Below are positions 26,477-34,557 of a DNA stretch of 64,000 bases, piece after piece; within the stretch, counting starts at the first letter, position 1, and the number at the start of each line of letters is the position of its first letter. The position numbers and the translations under genes are program-made. The stretch comes from Lachnospiraceae bacterium (GTDB taxonomy: Bacteria; Bacillota; Clostridia; Lachnospirales; Lachnospiraceae), in the NCBI GenBank assembly GCA_017469405.1, contig JAFUGL010000003.1, positions 1-64,000 of the forward strand, in the 5' to 3' direction. The notes beneath the pieces were generated by a model. That model saw nothing but the letters and a program-made list of their open reading frames with translations, was not told where the DNA came from and did no database searches.

Positions 26477-27667
26477 GTGAAAGAAATAAATAAGGAAAGA
26501 GATATTTTAAATCTCTGGTTTAATAATATTGAAGGGATTGGAGCTATTTTAAGAAGAAAGCTAATGACAAAGTTTGGGAGTATTGAGAACATTCTCTCGG
26601 CATCATCCATTCTGTTAGAGGAAATTGTCGGGGCCAATAAAGCAGTGCAGATAACAGCTTCACATAATATGAGCTATGCACATGAACTTTATGAAGAGCT
26701 TAAAGAAAAGAAAATAAGTATAGTCTATCCGGGCGCAGAGGATTATCCTGTCAAGCTTTTAAATATGTTTGATCCTCCGGATATTTTATATGTTAAAGGT
26801 ATATTAAGCAAAAAACTAAATATATATAATATGAATATAGGTGTTGTTGGTGCAAGAAATGCAAGCGTATACGGAAGAGAACTTGCTTCGTTTTTTGGAA
26901 GGGAATTAGCAAAGGAAGGTATAAATATAATAAGTGGACTAGCCCTTGGAATAGATGGAATGTCTCACAGAGGTGCGCTTTATGCCGGTGGATATACGGT
27001 TGGTGTTTTAGGATGTGGAATAGATGTTATATATCCCAGAGAAAATGCAGAACTTTTTTTTGAAATGTACAAAAATGGAGCGGTTATATCGGAGTATGGT
27101 CCGGGAGTTATACCGAACCCCGGATTTTTTCCAATCAGAAATCGTATAATCAGCGGTCTTTCCGATGGACTTTTGGTGGTGGAAGCAAGAAAGAAAAGCG
27201 GTTCGCTTATAACTGCCGATCTGGCACTCGAACAGGGAAAGCAGGTTTATGCTATACCCGGGAGAATAACAGATAAAAGCAGTGAAGGTACGAATAATCT
27301 TATACGTCAGGGCGCCATGTGTGTTGTATCACCAAAGGAAATTATTGAAGATTTAAATGGTATAGTGACAGAAGAAAAGTATAAAAGTGGAAATAAAGAA
27401 TTAAAATCCGGTAATAACAAATTATATAATGATAATGTTGATTTGGCGGATGAATTTAAGGAGAATATAGAAGTGCTAAATAAAAATTCTCTTGCACCTG
27501 CCGAAAAAATGTTGTATAGTTGTTTGAGTTTAGAACCTACTTATATTGATGATATAATTGACAAACTAAGGATGAGTGTCAGTGACACTATAAGCTTGCT
27601 TTATAATATGGAGGAAAAGGGACTGATAAAACAGCCTCTTAAGGGGTATTATATTATTTCAGTTTAA
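26477..27667 (+). CDS. dprA: DNA-processing protein DprA/Smf
   Basis: DprA loads RecA onto incoming single-stranded DNA. The 396-residue protein has an N-terminal SAM/HhH-like part (FNNIEGIGAILRRKLMTKFG), the Rossmann core with GVVGARNASVYG, the SGLALGIDGMSHRGAL block and ELIT-type motifs (KSGSLITADLALEQG). It ends in a winged-helix-like domain (LEPTYIDDIIDKLRMSVSDT). GTG at 26477 is the start, because GGGAGGA (26464-26470) is well placed and the ATG at 26474 runs straight into TGA. It is followed by topA after 16 bases, the common comM-dprA-topA order in Firmicutes. Confidence 0.94.
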   Translation: MKEINKERDILNLWFNNIEGIGAILRRKLMTKFGSIENILSASSILLEEIVGANKAVQITASHNMSYAHELYEELKEKKISIVYPGAEDYPVKLLNMFDPPDILYVKGILSKKLNIYNMNIGVVGARNASVYGRELASFFGRELAKEGINIISGLALGIDGMSHRGALYAGGYTVGVLGCGIDVIYPRENAELFFEMYKNGAVISEYGPGVIPNPGFFPIRNRIISGLSDGLLVVEARKKSGSLITADLALEQGKQVYAIPGRITDKSSEGTNNLIRQGAMCVVSPKEIIEDLNGIVTEEKYKSGNKELKSGNNKLYNDNVDLADEFKENIEVLNKNSLAPAEKMLYSCLSLEPTYIDDIIDKLRMSVSDTISLLYNMEEKGLIKQPLKGYYIISV

Positions 27668-27683
27668 AATAAGGAGCAAAAAA

Positions 27684-29657
27684 ATGGCTAAAAATCTCGT
27701 TATCGTTGAGTCACCTGCCAAGGCAAAAACAATTAAAAAATTTCTTGGTTCAAATTATGAAGTTATTGCTTCAAACGGTCATGTCAGAGATTTACCTAAA
27801 AGTCAGATGGGTATAGATTTTGATAATGATTATGAGCCGAAGTATATTACTATAAGAGGTAAGGGTGATCTTTTATCAGAATTAAGAAAGGAAGTTAAGA
27901 AGGCTGATAAGGTTTATCTCGCAACTGACCCCGACCGTGAAGGAGAAGCCATATCTTACCACTTGTCAATTGCATTAAAACTTGATAAAAAGAAATATAA
28001 GAGGATTACATTTAATGAGATTACAAAAAATGCGGTAAAGGATTCTATTAAGCATGCCAGAGATATAGATATGGATCTTGTGGATGCCCAGCAGGCAAGA
28101 AGAGTTCTTGACCGTGTGGTTGGATATTCCATAAGCCCTCTCCTTTGGGAAAAGATAAAGAGGGGACTTTCTGCCGGAAGAGTTCAGTCGGCAGCGCTTA
28201 AGCTTGTTTGTGACAGGGAAAATGAAATAAATGCATTTGTTCCACAGGAGTATTGGAGTTTAAATGCCCATGTAATAACAGGTAAGAACTTAAAACCGGT
28301 TGAATTTCATTTTACAGATGAAAAGATGACTAAAGAAGAGCTTGACAAGGTTATGGCTGCAGCTGATGGCAAGAAGATGCTTGTTGAAAGCATAAAGAAT
28401 AGTGAAAAAACCAAAAAGTCACCTCTTCCTTTTACAACAAGTACGCTTCAGCAGGATGCAGGTACAAAACTTAATTTCTCAACAAGCAAGACCATGAGAA
28501 TAGCTCAGCAGTTATATGAAGGCGTGGAAGTTAAGGGTAGAGGCTCTATAGGTCTTATAACCTACCTTAGAACAGATTCGACAAGAATATCCGATGAAGC
28601 GGATAGTGCTGCAAGAAGCTATATAGAAGATAAGTTTGGTGCAAACTATGTTGGTAGAAGTAAGACTGCTAAATCAGATAAGAAGATTCAAGATGCGCAT
28701 GAGGCGATAAGACCTACGGATGTAAGTCTTACACCTGTGCTTTTAAAGGATCAGCTCTCAAGAGAGCAGTTCAGGTTATATCAGCTTATATATAACAGAT
28801 TTTTGGCAAGCCGTATGAGTGATGCTGTATATGAAACCAATACAGTGACTTTAAAGGCAGATACCAAAAAGGGTGATTATAAATTCAAAGCATCCTCAAC
28901 GAAAGTAAAATTTGAGGGCTTTTTAGCGGTATATAAACCGGAGGATGAGGAAAAGGAAAACTCAAAGCTAAGCAATATAAAAGAAAAGGATGTGCTTACT
29001 GTAGAATCACTTGAGGAAAAGCAACATTTTACACAGCCGCCTGCACATTATACAGAGAGTTTACTGGTTAGAACCATGGAGGAGCTTGGTATCGGAAGAC
29101 CGTCAACCTATGCACCTACCATTTCTACACTTCTTAATAGAAGATATATAGTTAAAGAAAGTAAAAATCTTTATATGACGGAGCTTGGAGAGGCAGTAAA
29201 TGAGATAATGAATATTGCATTTCCTGAAATAGTGGATACAAGCTTTACAGCCAATATTGAATCGCTTTTGGATGATATTGAGGCGGGAAATATAAACTGG
29301 AAGGTAGTTGTAAGAAACTTTTATCCGGATTTAAAGGAATCCGTAGATAATGCCCAAAAGGAACTTGAACATATAAAGATTGAAGATGAGGTATCTGACA
29401 CAGAGTGCGAGCTTTGTGGCAGAATGATGGTAATAAAGTATGGTTCGCATGGGAAGTTTTTAGCATGTCCGGGCTTTCCTGAATGTAAAAATACCAAGCC
29501 TTATTTTGAGAAAACAGGTGTTAAATGTCCGAAGTGTAATGCCGATATAGTAATTAAGAAGACGAGAAAGGGTAGAAGATACTATGGCTGTGTCAACAAC
29601 CCTGAATGTGACTATATGTCATGGTCTAAGCCACAGACAGAAAATATTTCGTCATAA
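27684..29657 (+). CDS. topA: DNA topoisomerase I (type IA)
   Basis: It relaxes negative supercoils through a covalent 5'-phosphotyrosine. The TOPRIM domain shows VESPAKAKTI at the N-terminus and the acidic ATDPDREGEAIS motif. The active-site Tyr is in TYLRTDSTR (about residue 294). Two C-terminal zinc-ribbon units are visible (CELCGRM...CPGFPEC and CPKCNAD...CVNNPEC). At 657 residues this is slightly shorter than B. subtilis TopA, because it has fewer zinc units. It follows dprA closely. In many relatives codY sits between topA and flgB; here it does not. Confidence 0.96.
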   Translation: MAKNLVIVESPAKAKTIKKFLGSNYEVIASNGHVRDLPKSQMGIDFDNDYEPKYITIRGKGDLLSELRKEVKKADKVYLATDPDREGEAISYHLSIALKLDKKKYKRITFNEITKNAVKDSIKHARDIDMDLVDAQQARRVLDRVVGYSISPLLWEKIKRGLSAGRVQSAALKLVCDRENEINAFVPQEYWSLNAHVITGKNLKPVEFHFTDEKMTKEELDKVMAAADGKKMLVESIKNSEKTKKSPLPFTTSTLQQDAGTKLNFSTSKTMRIAQQLYEGVEVKGRGSIGLITYLRTDSTRISDEADSAARSYIEDKFGANYVGRSKTAKSDKKIQDAHEAIRPTDVSLTPVLLKDQLSREQFRLYQLIYNRFLASRMSDAVYETNTVTLKADTKKGDYKFKASSTKVKFEGFLAVYKPEDEEKENSKLSNIKEKDVLTVESLEEKQHFTQPPAHYTESLLVRTMEELGIGRPSTYAPTISTLLNRRYIVKESKNLYMTELGEAVNEIMNIAFPEIVDTSFTANIESLLDDIEAGNINWKVVVRNFYPDLKESVDNAQKELEHIKIEDEVSDTECELCGRMMVIKYGSHGKFLACPGFPECKNTKPYFEKTGVKCPKCNADIVIKKTRKGRRYYGCVNNPECDYMSWSKPQTENISS

Positions 29658-29671
29658 ATTGATATTTTTTG

Positions 29672-29700
29672 TTGATGAAAAACACATTATATGGTAGTAT
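29672..29700 (+). promoter_or_regulatory. Candidate promoter upstream of the fla/che operon
   Basis: TTGATG (29672-29677), 17 bases and TAGTAT (29695-29700) match four of six positions each. If used, its transcript must pass the terminator-like hairpin at 29776-29810 before reaching flgB. Confidence 0.3.
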
Positions 29701-29775
29701 ATAGTGTGAGTGGGCACAAAATACAATATTTTTCATTGATACATGCTGCGGAAACGGACTTTCGAAGTATATGAC

Positions 29776-29817
29776 AAAAGGATTTGTGAGTGTTCTCATA
29801 AATCCTTTTTGTTCTTT
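29776..29817 (+). terminator. Terminator-like hairpin in the flgB leader
   Basis: AAAAGGATTTGTGAG (29776-29790) pairs with CTCATAAATCCTTTT (29795-29809) around a short loop, with one G-T, and runs into TTGTTCTTT. It may simply end the topA transcript, or act as an attenuator for the flagellar operon. Confidence 0.65.
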
Positions 29818-29849
29818 ATTTGGTTTGTTTTGCGCATGAGGTTTTGTGA

Positions 29850-29865
29850 CTTATCCTATGATAAG
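29850..29865. promoter_or_regulatory. Inverted repeat next to the flgB ribosome site
   Basis: CTTATC and GATAAG flank CTAT and end where the flgB ribosome site (GAGAAAGG) begins. As RNA it is a short hairpin that could limit ribosome access; as DNA it could be an operator. TATGAT inside it resembles a -10 box, but no -35 is seen. Confidence 0.35.
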
Positions 29866-29880
29866 AGAAAGGTAAATAAA

Positions 29881-30282
29881 ATGATTAATACGGACATCTA
29901 CAATTATATCAATATTCTTGATAAGGCGGCAGATGCGGCAAATATGAGAAATGAACTTATTTCCAACAATATTGCCAATGTTGATACGCCTAACTATAAA
30001 AGAAAGGACATAGATTTTGAATCGGTTCTTCAGGCAGAACTTGCCGGAGGAAGGACTCTTAATCAAAGTGTCAATATGGCAAATAAAGATTTATCCGTAT
30101 TAGATCCGCAGGTATTTACCGATAACTCCAATCTGTCTTATAGGCTAGACGGAAACAATGTTGATATTAGTACTGAAGAGGCATATCTTGCTGAGAATAC
30201 AATCAGGTATCAGCTTTTGATTGACCAGATGAATCAGGAGTTTTCAAGATATCAGACAGTGCTTTCTTCATCGTCATCATAG
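29881..30282 (+). CDS. flgB: Flagellar basal-body rod protein FlgB
   Basis: FlgB is a proximal rod subunit of the flagellar basal body, exported through the type III apparatus. The 133-residue protein has the N-terminal rod/hook motif LISNNIANVDTPNYKR and the C-terminal helix (EEAYLAENTIRYQ). The frame stays open upstream to 29743, but that segment is not FlgB-like; ATG at 29881 with AAAGG before it gives the standard length. It is the first gene of the fla/che operon, and flgC follows after 12 bases. The leader carries a hairpin and a possible operator. Confidence 0.95.
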   Translation: MINTDIYNYINILDKAADAANMRNELISNNIANVDTPNYKRKDIDFESVLQAELAGGRTLNQSVNMANKDLSVLDPQVFTDNSNLSYRLDGNNVDISTEEAYLAENTIRYQLLIDQMNQEFSRYQTVLSSSSS

Positions 30283-30294
30283 GAGGTATAATAA

Positions 30295-30732
30295 ATGAGC
30301 GTTTTTTCTTCAATGAATGTTGCTGCTACAGGCATGACCGCACAGCAGCTTAGAATGGATGTTATTTCTCAAAATATTGCCAATGCAAGTACCACAAGAA
30401 CCGAGGATGGAACTGCATACAGAAGAAAAACAGTGTATTTTGAGGAAAAGGCTACAACATCCTTTGATAATATTTTAAATGGATATATGACAAACTATCA
30501 GCCAAATGGTGTTAAGGTAACTCATATAGTTGAGGATCCTTCTGATTTAAGACTTGTATATGAGCCTGATAATCCTGATGCTAATGAGGATGGATATGTA
30601 GAGTATCCAAATGTTGATACGGTAACCGAGATGACCAACCTTATAGATGCAAGCCGTGCTTATGAGGCTAACATAACCTCATTTAATGCTGCAAAGTCGA
30701 TTGCCGAAAAGGGAATGGAGCTGTTCGGTTAG
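30295..30732 (+). CDS. flgC: Flagellar basal-body rod protein FlgC
   Basis: FlgC is a proximal rod protein. The N-terminus has the family signature MRMDVISQNIANASTT (here QQLRMDVISQNIANAST), and the C-terminus carries VTEMTNLIDASRAYEANITSFN, the coiled-coil motif of rod and hook proteins. The length of 145 residues is usual. ATG follows TAGGAGG. It is flanked by flgB and fliE, as in nearly all Firmicute fla operons. Confidence 0.96.
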   Translation: MSVFSSMNVAATGMTAQQLRMDVISQNIANASTTRTEDGTAYRRKTVYFEEKATTSFDNILNGYMTNYQPNGVKVTHIVEDPSDLRLVYEPDNPDANEDGYVEYPNVDTVTEMTNLIDASRAYEANITSFNAAKSIAEKGMELFG

Positions 30733-30755
30733 TATTATGATGGAGGTTGATACAT

Positions 30756-31073
30756 ATGTCTATAACGCCGGTTGAATTATATGGAAATGATTTTAATGTA
30801 AATAGTATATATGAGGGACATAAGGTTTCGTCAGACAGTACAAAAACTTCTTTTGACAGCATCCTTTCAGCTGCTGTTGATATGTATAAGGAGACAGATT
30901 CTTATCAGAAAGCTGCTGAGGCAGAGGAGATAAGTTTTGCCCTTGGATATACGGACAGTATACATGATTTGGCTTTGGCACAGAGAAAAGCCAATATTTC
31001 ACTTCAATACACTGTTCGTGTTACAAATGCTGTTGTATCTGCATATAAAGAGTTAATGAATATGCAGTTATAG
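30756..31073 (+). CDS. fliE: Flagellar hook-basal body complex protein FliE
   Basis: FliE joins the MS ring to the rod and is an early export substrate. At 105 residues it shows the FliE C-terminal pattern (DSIHDLALAQRKANISLQYTVRVTNAVVSAYKELMNMQ). ATG at 30756 is chosen rather than the TTG three codons upstream, because TGGAGG (30741-30746) is 9 bases before it. It sits between flgC and fliF, the expected order. Confidence 0.94.
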   Translation: MSITPVELYGNDFNVNSIYEGHKVSSDSTKTSFDSILSAAVDMYKETDSYQKAAEAEEISFALGYTDSIHDLALAQRKANISLQYTVRVTNAVVSAYKELMNMQL

Positions 31074-31094
31074 CATTAATTTTCGGAGGAACTT

Positions 31095-32696
31095 ATGAGA
31101 GAATGGTTCAGGCAGTTGCCTGCAAGAATAGTTGAATTTTGGAATAGATATACAGCAAGACAGAAGGTGTTGTTTTTTTCTGTAGTGGCGGCAGTAATAA
31201 TTACCCTTGTCGCTCTTTTTGCTATTCTTAACAGAACTTCATATACAAGGCTCGCAACCTTTGATAACTCTGCTCAGACTGCAGAAGCAGAAGCTCTTTT
31301 GCAGGAAAACGGAATAACGCACAGAGTTTCGGATGATGCTTTAAGTATAGATGTAGATGAAAAGCAGATTGCCGAAGCCAGACTTTTGTTGGGGCAAAAT
31401 GGTATAAGTGCGACTGCCAGCAGTGTTGATAATGACTGGCTTCTCAATAACAGTTTCAGTACAACGGATTCCGAAAGAAAGCTAAAAGCTAAGATAAAGC
31501 TTGAGGCAGATATGGCGGCTGATATCAAGAGTATCGAGGGAATAACACAGGCATCGGTAACAATTGATTTACCGGATTCGAGCAGTTCTATTTATAACAA
31601 TGAAAAGAGCACTTCGGTCAGTATAAAGATTACTACTAACAGCAATTTTAAGGCTGAGAACGTTTCAGGCATTGCAGAATATGCAAGAACCTGTGTGGGT
31701 AATGAAGATACCAACAATATAACAATCATTGACAATCAGGGAAATCTTTTGTTTTCAGGTGCTAACAATTCTACGGCTGTTTTGACTAATCTTTCTATAG
31801 AACAGCAGGTTGAAGAATACTATAACAGTAAACTTTGGAATTTGATGGTTAATTCCGGGGTTTATGATGATGTTTCGGTTTCTTCAAATCTTGATATCAA
31901 TATTAGTCCTGAAGAGATAGAGGATATAAAATATTATACAAATACCGAAGATGATACGGGTCCAAAGGAAACCTATTATTATTATCTTGCGGAAAATGTT
32001 GATGGTACAGGTGGTGTTGTCGGAACAGATGCAAATGGAGAGGAGATTACAGATTACAATCTTCTCGATGAAGCAAATTCTGAGTCAACGCTTACACTTA
32101 TAAAGGAAACCTATGCAACAAGCAGCACCAGAACAAAAACCGTAAAGTCGGTTGGTAGCGTTGAGCTTGCAAACTCAAGTATATCCATGTACCTTACAAA
32201 ATATGATATCTATTATGAAGAGGATCTTGAAGAACAAGGACTTCTTGAAGATATGACATTTGCTGAATTTAAACAGGCAAATTCTGAACCTACGGAAAAT
32301 CTTAATCCTCCGGAGATTATATCTTTGCTATCAAAAGGTACCGGAATTAAAGAGGCAAATATATATGTAATAGAAAGAACAGTACCTATATTCTATCCTA
32401 AGGAACAAAAATCCATACCTGTACAGAGCATATTATCAATAGTTCTTGCAGTTATAATTGGAGTATTACTGCTCTTTGTGGTATTTAGAAGCATGAAAGC
32501 TGAAGAGGTTGTTGAAACAGAGCCTGAACTTTCTGTTGAAACTCTTTTGGCAACTACTAAGGAAAATCAGACTCTTGATGATATTGAATTTGGTGAAAGC
32601 TCAGCTTCCAAGAGTCAGATTGAGAAATTCGTGGATGAAAATCCGGAGGCAGTTGCGTTGTTGCTTAGAAACTGGTTGAATGATGAATGGGAGTAA
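31095..32696 (+). CDS. fliF: Flagellar MS-ring protein FliF
   Basis: FliF forms the MS ring in the cytoplasmic membrane, the base for export gate and rotor. The 533-residue protein has two membrane helices (about residues 24-45 and 445-465), a periplasmic-side ring-building region beginning YTRLATFD, with the export-ring motifs SVTIDLPDSS, and a C-terminal cytosolic tail that binds FliG. The tail (DENPEAVALLLRNWLNDE) is the conserved FliG-binding helix. A Ser/Thr/Asp-rich insert around residues 280-310 is less conserved. It is 6 bases upstream of fliG. Confidence 0.95.
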   Translation: MREWFRQLPARIVEFWNRYTARQKVLFFSVVAAVIITLVALFAILNRTSYTRLATFDNSAQTAEAEALLQENGITHRVSDDALSIDVDEKQIAEARLLLGQNGISATASSVDNDWLLNNSFSTTDSERKLKAKIKLEADMAADIKSIEGITQASVTIDLPDSSSSIYNNEKSTSVSIKITTNSNFKAENVSGIAEYARTCVGNEDTNNITIIDNQGNLLFSGANNSTAVLTNLSIEQQVEEYYNSKLWNLMVNSGVYDDVSVSSNLDINISPEEIEDIKYYTNTEDDTGPKETYYYYLAENVDGTGGVVGTDANGEEITDYNLLDEANSESTLTLIKETYATSSTRTKTVKSVGSVELANSSISMYLTKYDIYYEEDLEEQGLLEDMTFAEFKQANSEPTENLNPPEIISLLSKGTGIKEANIYVIERTVPIFYPKEQKSIPVQSILSIVLAVIIGVLLLFVVFRSMKAEEVVETEPELSVETLLATTKENQTLDDIEFGESSASKSQIEKFVDENPEAVALLLRNWLNDEWE

Positions 32697-32702
32697 TAGT
32701 AT

Positions 32703-33719
32703 ATGGCAGTTAAATCAATAGAAGATATTTCCGGTATTCAAAAGGCCGCAGTCTTATTGATATCACTTGGGCCGGAGCGTTCGGCACAGGTGTTTAAACA
32801 TCTTAAGGATGAGGAAATAGAACAACTTACATTGGAAATTGCAAATACAAGAAGTGTTCCTGCTGATGTAAAAGAGATGGTTATGGATGAGTTCTATGAA
32901 ATCTGTCTTGCACAGCAGTATATTGCAGAAGGTGGTATCGCATATGCCAAGCAGCTTCTTGATGCGGCACTTGGTGAGGATAAGGCTAAATCTGTTATCG
33001 GAAAACTTACAGCTTCACTTCAGGTTAGACCATTTGAATTTGTAAGAAAGGCAGATGCATCACAACTTCTTAACTTTATACAGGATGAACATCCTCAGAC
33101 CATAGCACTTATTCTTGCGTATCTTTCACCGCAGCAGTCAGCAGCAGTTGTAAGTGCGCTTCCTCCAGAAAAGCAGGCAGACGTTGCAAAGAGAATCGCT
33201 GTTATGGACAGAACAAGTCCGGATGTTATTAAAGAGGTAGAAGCAGTGCTTGAAAAGAAACTTTCGTCACTTGTTAATCAGGATTACACTATCGTTGGTG
33301 GTGTTGAATCAATCGTTAATATACTTAATACTGTTGACAGAAGTACTGAAAAACATATCATGGAAACTCTTGAAGTTGAAGATCCTGAGCTTGCAGATGA
33401 AATCAGAAGAAGAATGTTCGTATTCGAGGATATTCTTACTCTTGATAACAGAGCTATTCAGACCGTACTTCGTGAGGTTGATAATAACGAGCTTGCTATT
33501 GCTCTTAAAAATGCAAATGAAGATGTTCAGAAGGTTATCTTTGACAACCTTTCATCACGTCTTGCTTCCATGATAAAAGAAGATATGGAATTCATGGGAC
33601 CTGTACGTCTTAAGGATGTTGAAGATGCTCAGCAGAAGATTGTTAATATCATCAGAAAGCTTGAGGATTCAGGCGAAATCGTTATTTCACGTGGTGGAGG
33701 TGACGAGATAATTGTCTAG
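32703..33719 (+). CDS. fliG: Flagellar motor switch protein FliG
   Basis: FliG transmits torque from MotA stators to the rotor and sets the direction of rotation. All three armadillo-like domains are seen over 338 residues: N-terminal GIQKAAVLLISLGPE, the middle DEHPQTIALILAYLSPQQSAAV with the EHPQ motif, and the C-terminal torque helix FEDILTLDNRAIQTVLREVDNNELA. The C-terminus also encodes, in another frame, the ribosome site and TTG start of fliH. The 8-base overlap implies translational coupling. Confidence 0.97.
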   Translation: MAVKSIEDISGIQKAAVLLISLGPERSAQVFKHLKDEEIEQLTLEIANTRSVPADVKEMVMDEFYEICLAQQYIAEGGIAYAKQLLDAALGEDKAKSVIGKLTASLQVRPFEFVRKADASQLLNFIQDEHPQTIALILAYLSPQQSAAVVSALPPEKQADVAKRIAVMDRTSPDVIKEVEAVLEKKLSSLVNQDYTIVGGVESIVNILNTVDRSTEKHIMETLEVEDPELADEIRRRMFVFEDILTLDNRAIQTVLREVDNNELAIALKNANEDVQKVIFDNLSSRLASMIKEDMEFMGPVRLKDVEDAQQKIVNIIRKLEDSGEIVISRGGGDEIIV

Positions 33720-34488
33720 TCTTTATAAATCAGGTTTTGTTAATCTTGCAGGTTCTGATGCGGCTCCTTTTGTTATTGATGCCAATACGAGAGTTATCGG
33801 AGGTGCACCTAAAGAACAGGAAACTGTTGATGAGAACTTGGAAGATACTGCTGAACAATACAGAACACCTGAAAATCAGGCTCTATTGGATGATGCTATG
33901 GATAAGGCTAAGGAATTAAGGGAAGATGCCAGATCCAAGGCCAATAAAATAGTAGAAGATGCTTGGCAGGAAGCGGAATCCATCAAGGAAAATGCTTATA
34001 AGGAAGGCTATGAGCATGGACTTGAGGATGGCAATATGGAAGCCATGAAAAGGGCTGATGAATATCTTGTCAATATAAAAAATGAGCAGGAAGAGGCCAA
34101 AGCAAGAATGCTTGCGAAAAATGAGGCATATCTTGATGATGCTGAAAGAAAGCTGGTTAATCTTACCTGCGATTTGATAAAGAAAATATCCGGAATTGTT
34201 GTTGATGATTATAAACCGGTTATGCTTAATATGATCAACAATGCATTGAATGATGTTGAATCAACAACAAAATATACGATAAAGGTTTGTGAGGAAAGCT
34301 ACACCTATGTATCTGATAACAGCGAGAGAATTGTGGGAGCGGCAAATCCTAACATTACCATTGATGTATTTGCTGATCCAAAGCTTGAAAAGGGTCAGTG
34401 TATCATAGAAACCGATAATGGAATAATTAATTTATCGATGGATATTCAGATACAAAATCTTATTACTGCATTTAAAATGTTGTCTTAG
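33712..34488 (+). CDS. fliH: Flagellar assembly protein FliH
   Basis: FliH binds FliI as a stator-like regulator of the export ATPase. The 258-residue protein starts with KSGFVN, typical of Clostridial FliH. It has an Ala/Glu/Lys-rich coiled coil (about residues 60-140) with GxxxG-like repeats, and a C-terminal FliH domain ending in MDIQIQNL. The start is TTG at 33712, with GGAGG (33696-33700) in fliG 11 bases before it; no ATG lies near. It overlaps fliG by 8 bases. A terminator-like hairpin stands just beyond its stop. Confidence 0.92.
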   Translation: MSSLYKSGFVNLAGSDAAPFVIDANTRVIGGAPKEQETVDENLEDTAEQYRTPENQALLDDAMDKAKELREDARSKANKIVEDAWQEAESIKENAYKEGYEHGLEDGNMEAMKRADEYLVNIKNEQEEAKARMLAKNEAYLDDAERKLVNLTCDLIKKISGIVVDDYKPVMLNMINNALNDVESTTKYTIKVCEESYTYVSDNSERIVGAANPNITIDVFADPKLEKGQCIIETDNGIINLSMDIQIQNLITAFKMLS

Positions 34489-34505
34489 TATAATAAAAAT
34501 ATAAT

Positions 34506-34530
34506 CCCCGGTTTTTAATCGGGGTTTTTT
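34506..34530 (+). terminator. Intrinsic-terminator-like hairpin between fliH and fliI
   Basis: CCCCG (34506-34510) pairs with CGGGG (34520-34524) around a 9-base AT loop, followed by six T. A flanking AA/TT extends the stem. It lies 17 bases past the fliH stop inside the flagellar operon. The short stem could act as a partial terminator or a 3' processing or stabilising structure. Confidence 0.6.
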
Positions 34531-34557
34531 AAAATAATATAAAAGAGAAGATACATT

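Noticed and set aside
29700..29775. Cyclic-di-GMP or other known riboswitch in the flgB leader
   Set aside because: No conserved GEMM core (for example the GGGACGCAAAGCC-type strand) or other familiar riboswitch core was found; only weak stems are seen.
29743..29880. 46-codon N-terminal extension of flgB
   Set aside because: It runs through the terminator hairpin and leader, is not FlgB-like, and FlgB is complete from 29881.
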